Source: SZUA-442 sp051011415 (GTDB lineage: Bacteria; Actinomycetota; Acidimicrobiia; Spongiisociales; UBA5794). From it: a stretch of DNA of 5,297 nt. Below the pieces are notes generated by a model, which was not told the origin of the DNA, made no database searches, and was given only the letters and a program-made list of their open reading frames with translations. Below, piece after piece: positions 1 to 5,136 of this stretch (its first letter is position 1; each line of letters begins with the position of its first letter). The DNA lies in NCBI GenBank assembly GCA_051011415.1, contig JBPCTY010000070.1, positions 1-5,297 on the forward strand. The letters run 5' to 3'. Position numbers and translations under genes: made by a program.

Positions 1-10
1 TGGTTGTCAT
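1..10 (-). CDS. Probable start of the next same-strand gene (first codons only)
   Basis: ATGACAACCA runs off the left edge. GGAG (18-21) stands seven bases before the ATG, an optimal Shine-Dalgarno distance. The gap from the pafC stop is 78 bp. In mycobacteria tatA follows pafC, so a TatA-type Sec-independent translocase subunit is a reasonable guess, but three codons (Met-Thr-Thr) cannot identify anything. Confidence 0.35.
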
Positions 11-40
11 TTCGCCACTCCACTAGGCCGTTGTCTTCTC

Positions 41-70
41 TTGACATCGGCAATTGGGGCGGCGGATAAA
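41..70 (+). promoter_or_regulatory. Sigma-70-like promoter sequence facing into the 3' end of pafC
   Basis: On the plus strand TTGACA (41-46, full consensus -35) is followed after 18 bases by GATAAA (65-70, 4 of 6 against TATAAT). A transcript from here would run antisense to pafC; no plus-strand gene is supported downstream. It may be chance, since only the -35 box is perfect. Confidence 0.25.
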
Positions 71-71
71 G

Positions 72-90
72 GACTATTCGAGGGGTAGTC
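72..90. terminator. Weak stem-loop at the pafC stop
   Basis: GACTA-N9-TAGTC forms a 5-bp stem overlapping the pafC stop codon. On the minus strand it is followed by CCTTTATCC, a very short T-run. The stem is short and the loop large, so it is at most a weak terminator. A gene start signal follows within 80 bases on the same strand. Confidence 0.2.
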
Positions 91-1027
91 ACTCTGTGCG
101 GGCGTACCTAGTTCTGATGCGGTCGACGAGGACAGCGCGAGCCGCGAGGACTTCGTCACCTTCGACGTCGGTGACCGTGTCCCCGAGCTGCACGAGGAGG
201 CGGGCTGCGGTCAAGGGATCGCTCACTGACATGGTGATTCGTACCGAGCCGTCGGGAGCAACCGTTGAGTCGACCGGGTAGTACTCGGCAACCCAGGAGG
301 ATGATGCATCCACGGTGAACGAAACGGAAACGTCGTCGTCAGATGGCCGATACCCGATGCTCTCGTCGCTCCCGAGGATCGGCAATTCGTAGGTGTCGTC
401 CAGTTCCTCGCACGCTTCGATGTGGTCGATGCGAAACACCCTGCGTGCACCGGCCAACCGGCAATGGCCGGTCAGGTACCAATTGCCCCTGCTGAACGAC
501 ACTGCCCAACCCTCAACATCACGCAGAGTCCGTTCGTTGGTTGCGATGCCCACGTAGGCGATGCGGACGACGCGTCGGCTCTCGATCGCGGCTCGCAGCA
601 CCGGGACAAGTTCGGGGGTCGGGACGTCGAAGCTCACGGCACGGGCAGTGTCCTCGCCGATGAGTGCAACAAGTTTGTCGACGGCCGATGCGAGATGCTC
701 AGGTGCCTGATCCGAGGCGAGCAACGTTGTCCCTGCCGCGAGCAGGCCGAGGGCCTCGGCCGGAGTCAACTGCAGCGGCCGCGAGAAGTAGTCGGCGGCA
801 TCGACGAAGACCTCGTCCGCGAAGATGTCCACATCGATCAGATCTCCCGGCCCGTAGCCGGGGAGTCCGGTCACGAACACCAGGTGGAGGTCCTTCACGA
901 GTTCGGCCTGGTCCTTGTAACCGAAGCGGTCCACGAGATCAGCGATCTCGGCTCCTTCGTTTTCGATGATGAACGGAAGGACCGAGAGAATCCGTGAGAG
1001 CCGTCTGGCAGTTCGTGCGCTGCTCAT
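89..1027 (-). CDS. pafC: PafC, HTH-WYL transcriptional regulator
   Basis: PafC is the second half of the PafBC activator, and WYL domains are thought to sense a nucleic acid or nucleotide ligand. The 312 residues start with an HTH region (RLSRILSVLPFI, 9-20). GLPGYGPGDLID (54-65) follows, a near-invariant PafC signature also present in M. tuberculosis PafC. SRPLQLTPAEALGLL (82-96) precedes the WYL domain (about 140-205), which has NWYLTG at 182-187 and VFRIDHI at 197-203. The C-terminal domain contains WVAEYYPVD (245-253) and ends at RTRYARTE. The WYL tripeptide is intact here, whereas the M. tuberculosis protein as recalled has a diverged version. ATG 1027 overlaps the pafB stop and has GGAAGG five bases upstream, so translational coupling is likely. 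The length is ordinary for the family and nothing looks broken. Confidence 0.92.
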   Translation of the reverse strand: MSSARTARRLSRILSVLPFIIENEGAEIADLVDRFGYKDQAELVKDLHLVFVTGLPGYGPGDLIDVDIFADEVFVDAADYFSRPLQLTPAEALGLLAAGTTLLASDQAPEHLASAVDKLVALIGEDTARAVSFDVPTPELVPVLRAAIESRRVVRIAYVGIATNERTLRDVEGWAVSFSRGNWYLTGHCRLAGARRVFRIDHIEACEELDDTYELPILGSDESIGYRPSDDDVSVSFTVDASSSWVAEYYPVDSTVAPDGSVRITMSVSDPLTAARLLVQLGDTVTDVEGDEVLAARAVLVDRIRTRYARTE

Positions 1028-1944
1028 GCCGACCTTCCGATGTGTGCGAGGAACTCGTCCCGCAAGGTCGGTGGGCTGAGGATCACGGCACGATGGTCAA
1101 ATCCGAGTATCCAATTGATCACCTCGGCTTCGTTGTCGTACTGAACCTCAACCATTGATGTCTCTTCGTCTGCAGACACGATGTTCGCCGACCGTCGTCG
1201 GCCAACGGCGACGTGCACAACGTCGTTGTCGATACGAACGGTGGCGACGTGCTCGGAGGTCGGTTCCTGGACGCCGGCAAGGACCGATGTCGGATCGAAA
1301 TCGGGAGGCGGTTCGAACGATTCGCCATCCTCCTCGACAGCAAGGGCCACCATGCGGTCGATGCGGAAGACCTTCACCTGATCGTCTGCGGTCATCTCGG
1401 CTCCGACGAGGTACCAGTGACCAAAGCGATGGATGAGTCCGTAGGGCGCGACCTTGCGGGCCTTGGACCGGTAGGTGAACCGCACCCGGTGGCGGTCGCT
1501 CACGGCTGCGAACAGCGAACCCAGCGAATCGAGGTCATGTCCGAGATCGGCTGATACAGGTCCCGATGGCAGTGCGTCTGACGCCCCACCGAGCTTGAAG
1601 ATCGCTGCGAGCTCGGTTTGCTGGCCTCCGAACCGAACCGTCTCGGCAGCCAGGAGGAGCGCGCTTCGCTCCTGATCGGTGAACCCGGGATCCTCCAACG
1701 TGTACTCATCCGAAGGGATGACGTAGCCCAGCTCGACCTCCCAGATATCAGTCGGTGTGGTGCGGAGCGGCACGCCAAGTGAGCGAAGCAGGTCCTTGTC
1801 ACGTTCGAACGTTCGGCGGAACGCCTCATCGGTCGGTTGGTCGTAGCCCGCGACGGTGTGTCGGATTTCGTCTGCAGTGACAGGGCGGCCAACGGTGAGC
1901 AGGAACGCCAATAGGTTCAGGATTCGTTCGATGACTTTGTGCAT
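1024..1944 (-). CDS. pafB: PafB, HTH-WYL transcriptional regulator
   Basis: PafB partners with PafC. In mycobacteria the PafBC pair activates LexA-independent DNA-damage genes, and the gene lies beside pafA although it is not needed for pupylation. From ATG 1944 the product has 306 residues. Residues 1-60 form the winged-HTH (MHKVIERILNLLAFLL, then TFERDKDLLRSLGVPL, typical of PafB). The WYL domain spans roughly 140-205, with HWYLVG at 176-181 (W177, Y178, L179) and VFRIDRM at 192-198. The C-terminal extension (about 230-306) ends in LRDEFLAHIG. The frame is open to 2106, but the added 54 residues have no counterpart in PafB and come from inverted repeats; GTG 1980 is another possibility. No strong Shine-Dalgarno precedes ATG 1944, so the start is moderately certain. 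The stop overlaps the pafC start (ATGA). Confidence 0.9.
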   Translation of the reverse strand: MHKVIERILNLLAFLLTVGRPVTADEIRHTVAGYDQPTDEAFRRTFERDKDLLRSLGVPLRTTPTDIWEVELGYVIPSDEYTLEDPGFTDQERSALLLAAETVRFGGQQTELAAIFKLGGASDALPSGPVSADLGHDLDSLGSLFAAVSDRHRVRFTYRSKARKVAPYGLIHRFGHWYLVGAEMTADDQVKVFRIDRMVALAVEEDGESFEPPPDFDPTSVLAGVQEPTSEHVATVRIDNDVVHVAVGRRRSANIVSADEETSMVEVQYDNEAEVINWILGFDHRAVILSPPTLRDEFLAHIGRSA

Positions 1945-2086
1945 TGCGGTCAGCGTACCGCTGCGCGAACCCAGGGTCACGACCCTCTCGCTTCGCTCGA
2001 AGTACCTCGTACGCAGATTCCGTCTCCGGACCGAATGGAAGGGCCTTGGTGCTCTGGAGCCTCTGGGCGCTGGACCCTCTGAGAAT

Positions 2087-2105
2087 TGAGCCTTCTCAAG
2101 GCTCA
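2087..2105. terminator. 8-bp stem-loop, possible terminator or leader structure
   Basis: TGAGCCTT-GAG-AAGGCTCA on the minus strand is a perfect 8-bp inverted repeat with a 3-nt loop, 131 bases after the pafA stop. It is followed by AATTCTC rather than a T-run, so rho-independent termination would be weak at best. Alternative pairing (TGAGAA with TTCTCA at 2080-2097) overlaps it, which allows two mutually exclusive folds. The ATG at 2106 that opens the longest pafB frame lies against its 5' arm. Confidence 0.4.
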
Positions 2106-2123
2106 TCGCTCATGGCTTCTTCT

Positions 2124-2232
2124 CCATTACCCACAACCGAAGACCGAGAACCGACAACTCAAGGCTCCCGGCGTGTCAGGAACTCGAGGCTCGAGGCTCG
2201 GGACTGTCGCTCCGTCCGTTGTCTGTCGTCTG
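2124..2232. repeat. Degenerate heptanucleotide tract
   Basis: On the minus strand the sequence keeps a 7-nt phase. Near pafA it reads CAGACGA, then CAGACAA. In the middle GCCTCGA occurs twice in tandem (2184-2197). Toward pafB there is a series of the form GTYNTSG (GTTGTCG, GTTCTCG, GTCTTCG and two weaker copies, 2124-2158). The units at both ends are clear, while several middle units are too diverged to count individually. The tract starts four bases after the pafA stop. It resembles the low-complexity short tandem heptamers known from other bacterial genomes (for example STRR repeats of filamentous cyanobacteria), without sequence identity to them being claimed. Confidence 0.55.
2135..2157 (-). 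promoter_or_regulatory. Possible RecA-NDp-like (PafBC-type) promoter upstream of pafB
   Basis: TTGTCGGTT-N8-TCGGTT matches the mycobacterial RecA-NDp consensus TTGTCRGTG-N8-TANNNT at 8 of 9 left-half positions with exact spacing. In the right half only the two outer T positions match; the A is missing. It points toward pafB and would give a leader of about 185 nt. It lies wholly inside the heptamer tract, so it may be a by-product of that repeat. This is a tentative candidate only. Confidence 0.25.
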
Positions 2233-2235
2233 ACG

Positions 2236-3591
2236 TCACAGACTCTCAATAAGCCGATCAACCCGCTCGTCATACGCCTTGAACGGGTCCTTGCACAACA
2301 CCGTTCGCTGCGCCTGGTCGTTGAGCTTGAGATGCACCCAATCGACGGTGAAGTCCCGCCGGCGTTGCTTTGCCGCTTTGATGAATGCGCCTCGCAGCCT
2401 GGCACGGGTTGTGGCAGGCGGCTCGGCCATGGCGAGATTGATGGCTTCGTCGGTGACGATCCTGTCCACGAGTCCCGCCTTCTCGAGTTTGTAGAACAGG
2501 CCGCGATGGCGGTTCACGTCGTGGTAGTTCAAGTCGATCAGGGCAAGCTTCGCAGATGACATGGCGAGGGCGTGGCGTGCCTTGTAGCGCTCGAGGAGGT
2601 GGAGCTTGGCCACCCAGTCGACCTCCCGGTGCAGCGTGAGAGGATCCTTTTCAAGACCTGTCAACAGGTGTTCCCACATCGCCACAGCGCGTTCGACCTC
2701 TGGAGACAGGCCAGTCGCCCTGGCATAGCGCATCACACGTTCGAGGTACTCCCATTGGATGTCGAGGGCACTCAGCTCCCTGCCGTTTGCAAGTCTGATC
2801 TTCCGTCGACAGGTGGTGTCGTGGCTGATCTCCCTGATCGCACGGATGGGGTTCTCGAGGGTGAGATCCCGGAAGACCACTTCGTCCTCGAGCATCTGGA
2901 GCAGCGCGACCATCGAACCGATCTTGACGTACGTGGTGTACTCGGACATGTTCGAATCGCCTGCGATCACATGCAGCCTGCGGAACCGCTCGGCATCGGC
3001 ATGGGGCTCGTCGCGAGTGTTGATGATCGGACGCGACCGGGTCGTGGCAGACGAGCTTCCCTCCCAGATGTGTTCAGCGCGTTGGGCCAGCGAATACACG
3101 GTTCCGCGAGCGGTTTGGAGCAGCTTCCCTGCTCCGGCCCAGACCTGTCGCGTCACCAGGAATGGGATGAGCGTGTCGATGACGCGTGGGAAGTCGGTCT
3201 CCCTGCTGATCAGATAGTTCTCATGGCAGCCGTACGAGTTGCCTGCAGAGTCGGTGGTGGTCCGGTAGAGGTAGATCTCGCCGCGAATGCCTTCTTCGGC
3301 CAGCCGTTGCTCTGCTGATTCGACGAGGCCTTCGAGGATGCGTTCCCCTGCCCGGTCGTGTGCAACGACGTCGAGGATCGAGTCGCACTCAGGCGTTGCG
3401 TACTCGGGGTGGCTGCCGACGTCGAGATACAGGCGAGCCCCGTTCTCGAGAAACACGTTCGACGATCTACCCCAGCTCACGACCCTTCGGAAGAGATACC
3501 TGGCGACTTCGTCTGGGGACAGGCGACGCTGGCCGCGCAGGACGCAGGTCACGCCGTATTCGTTCTCGATCCCAAAGATGCGTCGCTGCAC
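2236..3591 (-). CDS. pafA: PafA, Pup-protein ligase
   Basis: PafA uses ATP to phosphorylate the C-terminal glutamate of Pup and forms an isopeptide bond with substrate lysines. It belongs to the glutamine synthetase/gamma-glutamyl-cysteine synthetase-like carboxylate-amine ligase fold. From the chosen GTG the product has 451 residues (M. tuberculosis PafA: 452) and begins MQRRIFGIENEYGVTC. Glu9 (metal/ATP site) and Asp57 in LYLDVGSHPEYAT (catalytic base) fall at the same numbers as in M. tuberculosis. Other signatures are TDSAGNSYGCHENYL (113-127), SRPIINTRDEPHADAE (186-201), GDSNMSE (211-217) and DFTVDWVHLKLNDQAQRTV (413-431). The last of these and RTVLCKDPF separate it from the paralogue Dop. 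The longest ORF starts at a TTG at 3633, but the extra 14 residues have no family counterpart and lie in a stem-loop. The Shine-Dalgarno before GTG 3591 is weak (GGTGGT), so the start rests mainly on alignment from memory. Confidence 0.95.
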   Translation of the reverse strand: MQRRIFGIENEYGVTCVLRGQRRLSPDEVARYLFRRVVSWGRSSNVFLENGARLYLDVGSHPEYATPECDSILDVVAHDRAGERILEGLVESAEQRLAEEGIRGEIYLYRTTTDSAGNSYGCHENYLISRETDFPRVIDTLIPFLVTRQVWAGAGKLLQTARGTVYSLAQRAEHIWEGSSSATTRSRPIINTRDEPHADAERFRRLHVIAGDSNMSEYTTYVKIGSMVALLQMLEDEVVFRDLTLENPIRAIREISHDTTCRRKIRLANGRELSALDIQWEYLERVMRYARATGLSPEVERAVAMWEHLLTGLEKDPLTLHREVDWVAKLHLLERYKARHALAMSSAKLALIDLNYHDVNRHRGLFYKLEKAGLVDRIVTDEAINLAMAEPPATTRARLRGAFIKAAKQRRRDFTVDWVHLKLNDQAQRTVLCKDPFKAYDERVDRLIESL

Positions 3592-3624
3592 ACCACCAGC
3601 GTACCGTCGGCGTGCGAAAGTCCC

Positions 3625-3641
3625 CCGCATCAAGGATGCGG
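3625..3641. other. Perfect stem-loop in the prcA-pafA gap
   Basis: CCGCATC-CTT-GATGCGG on the minus strand is a 7-bp perfect inverted repeat with a 3-nt loop. Flanking AGTCC and GGACT can extend it to a stem interrupted by a G bulge (about 3622-3646). It sits 23 bases after the prcA stop and about 33 bases before the preferred pafA GTG. No T-run follows, so it is not a classical terminator. It could be an mRNA 3' end stabiliser, a processing site or a partial attenuator. The upstream TTG/ATG candidates for pafA (3633, 3630) fall in its loop and 3' arm, which argues against them. Confidence 0.5.
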
Positions 3642-3664
3642 ACTCGCAAATGCCGTGGGAACCC

Positions 3665-4345
3665 TCAGCCGCGAGCGGTTGCGATCTCTTCCGGTGTCAG
3701 CCGCCTGAACGTGCGGCGATCGGCCGACCGGTCCAGGAAACCCGTCTCCCAACCAGCGAGGTCGATCGCATGGTCAGTGGCCGCTTCGATCGCAGCGCAG
3801 GCTGCGGCGAGAGCGGAGTCCAGGGCCACATCTGTGCCATGTTGCGCATCCATCGATGAAGCAATGGTTTCTTCGTCCGCTCCGAGGACTGCAAGGCCCT
3901 CCGCATCGCGCAGTGTTCCATCAAACTGGATGTGGAAGAGGTGATCCTCGTCGGCGGTCATGCCAACCTCGGCAACGACGATGTCCACCTCGTAGGGCTT
4001 GACCTCATGGGAAAAGATCTGCCCGAGGGTTTGGCTGTAGGCGTTTGCCAGGCCCTTGCCCGTTACGTCGGCGCGCGCATAGCTGTAACCCTTGAGATCG
4101 GCGTAGCGGACCCCGGCAACGCGGAGGGTTTCGAACTCGTTGAACCTGCCCACACCGGCGAAGGCCACACGGTCGTAGATCTCTCCGATCTTGCGAAGCG
4201 TGGGTGATGCGTTCTCTCCAACGAGCAGTACACCTTCGGCAACCTGCGCAACGACAATCGGTCGACCCCTGCCGATCCCCTTCCGGGCGAAGTCGGCACG
4301 ATCCTTGACCAGTTGCTCTGGAGGTACGTAGAACGGTGCGGTCAC
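3665..4345 (-). CDS. prcA: Proteasome subunit alpha (20S core, outer ring)
   Basis: PrcA is the non-catalytic subunit forming the outer heptameric rings that gate the 20S chamber and dock the ATPase. The 226 residues align along nearly the whole of mycobacterial PrcA. The N-terminus PFYVPPEQL followed by RADFARKGI (17-24) is the gating segment plus helix H0. IYDRV (56-60), RFNEF (67-71), DVTGKGLAN (93-101) and KPYEV (116-120) are family signatures. Lys52 (LRKIGE) matches the M. tuberculosis alpha-ring lysine that receives the C-terminus of the ATPase. The chain ends at TPEEIATARG, about 20 residues shorter than M. tuberculosis PrcA (248), lacking its hydrophilic tail. The GTG start at 4345 overlaps the prcB stop as GTGA, with GGAG eight bases upstream. 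It therefore probably shares an mRNA with pup and prcB at coupled stoichiometry. Confidence 0.96.
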   Translation of the reverse strand: MTAPFYVPPEQLVKDRADFARKGIGRGRPIVVAQVAEGVLLVGENASPTLRKIGEIYDRVAFAGVGRFNEFETLRVAGVRYADLKGYSYARADVTGKGLANAYSQTLGQIFSHEVKPYEVDIVVAEVGMTADEDHLFHIQFDGTLRDAEGLAVLGADEETIASSMDAQHGTDVALDSALAAACAAIEAATDHAIDLAGWETGFLDRSADRRTFRRLTPEEIATARG

Positions 4346-5136
4346 GGTCGGTTCTCCATCACTGATGCGACCACGCTTGCGAGTTCATCGTCGCCAAGCT
4401 CCGTTACACCGTCGGCGGTGATCACCAGCACGTTGGGGTATATCCCTCGTCGGGGGTCCGGGCCACCGGTGGCCGCATCCTCCTCCGCCGCAGCAACGAG
4501 AGCTTCGACAGCGACGGAGACAGCTTGCGTGCGATCGAGTTCATCATTCCACGCTGTCTTGAGAAAGCCACGGGCCTCGCTGCCACCAGATCCTGTTGTC
4601 GCATAGTGCTGCTCGTCGTAGGTGCCACCAACGACATCGAAGCTGAACAGCCGGCCAACACCGGCGAGGTGGTCGTATCCGCAGAACAGGGGGATCACGA
4701 CCAAGCCCTGGAACGCCAAGGCGAGATTTCCCCGGATCATCCTGGCCAGATAGTTGGCCTTCCCATCGAGGCTCAGGCGGTTGCCCTCGATCTTCTCGTA
4801 GTGCTCGAGTTCGGTCTGGAACAGCTTGATGAGTTCGACGGCCATGCCGGCTGTGCCCGAAATGGCGACAGCTGAGTGATCGTCTGCCGGATAGACCTTG
4901 CGAACCCGGCGGTGAGCGATCACGTTGCCAGCGGTTGCACGGCGGTCGCCCGCCATCACCACGCCGCCGTCCCACGTGAGGGCCAGAACGGTGGTTGCCT
5001 CTGGCACCGATGGGACCTCAGCGTTGCCGAGATCCCAATTCGGAGCGGCTCCCCTGCCGGCCAGCATCGACACGAAGGATGAGTCAGAGAGCTGCTCGCC
5101 GACCCTGAGGGGACCGATTTGCCCGGTAGCGGTCAC
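4342..5136 (-). CDS. prcB: Proteasome subunit beta (20S core, catalytic, with N-terminal propeptide)
   Basis: This is the catalytic subunit of the 20S proteasome, an N-terminal nucleophile threonine protease forming the two inner heptameric rings. The product has 264 residues. Residues 1-47 are a propeptide, and the mature chain should begin at Thr48 (TTVLAL). Counting Thr48 as Thr1, Asp17 is D64 (AGDRR) and Lys33 is K80 (VRKVY), the expected active-site residues. The GSGG motif (182-185) and GGPD (224-227) carry the Ser129/Asp166-type residues. ELEHYEKIEG (109-118) and RGNLA (135-139) match mycobacterial PrcB closely. The residue before the catalytic Thr is Ala47, where Gly is usual. The GTG start at 5136 is chosen because it overlaps the pup stop and has AGGG six bases upstream; the propeptide is then near the M. 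tuberculosis length (57). The 3' end overlaps prcA by 4 bases. Confidence 0.96.
   Translation of the reverse strand: MTATGQIGPLRVGEQLSDSSFVSMLAGRGAAPNWDLGNAEVPSVPEATTVLALTWDGGVVMAGDRRATAGNVIAHRRVRKVYPADDHSAVAISGTAGMAVELIKLFQTELEHYEKIEGNRLSLDGKANYLARMIRGNLALAFQGLVVIPLFCGYDHLAGVGRLFSFDVVGGTYDEQHYATTGSGGSEARGFLKTAWNDELDRTQAVSVAVEALVAAAEEDAATGGPDPRRGIYPNVLVITADGVTELGDDELASVVASVMENRP

Larger units (their letters stand above)
1945..2235. other. Structured non-coding spacer between pafA and pafB
   Basis: These 291 bp hold no supportable gene. The pafB frame stays open through part of it (to an ATG at 2106), but the resulting 54 residues are Arg/Ser/Pro-rich translation of repeats and inverted repeats, unlike PafB N-termini. 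From the pafA side the spacer contains a tract with 7-nt periodicity (2124-2232) and a RecA-NDp-like site (2135-2157). Next come an 8-bp stem-loop (2087-2105) and CAGAGG-type repeats (2048-2081). Last are an imperfect stem (2017-2036) and a 12-bp mirror repeat CTCGCTTCGCTC (1987-1998). Together these suggest a transcription boundary plus a long leader for pafBC. Some genomes carry a peptidyl-prolyl isomerase gene near here; there is none in this spacer. Confidence 0.7.

Noticed and set aside
4..26. RecA-NDp-like TTGTCATTT at the left edge
   Set aside because: Only the TTGTCR core matches; the following positions and the -10 half (CACTAG) do not fit.
422..997. 191-residue open frame on the plus strand
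   Set aside because: It lies entirely antisense to pafC, shows no recognisable family, and its openness follows from the high-GC codon pattern of the real gene.
1945..2106. 54-residue N-terminal extension of PafB
   Set aside because: It is encoded by inverted repeats and low-complexity DNA, has no resemblance to known PafB N-termini, and its ATG abuts a stem-loop. The HTH region begins at the ATG at 1944.
2086..2559. 157-residue plus-strand frame spanning the spacer and the pafA 3' end
   Set aside because: Half of it is repeat sequence and half is antisense to the invariant PafA C-terminus.
2572..3318. 248-residue open frame on the plus strand
   Set aside because: It is antisense to the conserved core of pafA. 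The opposite strand carries the catalytic motifs, and this frame shows no domain or credible start signal.
3287..3944. Overlapping plus-strand frames of 190 and 194 residues
   Set aside because: Arg/Ser-rich translations antisense to pafA and prcA, typical of shadow frames.
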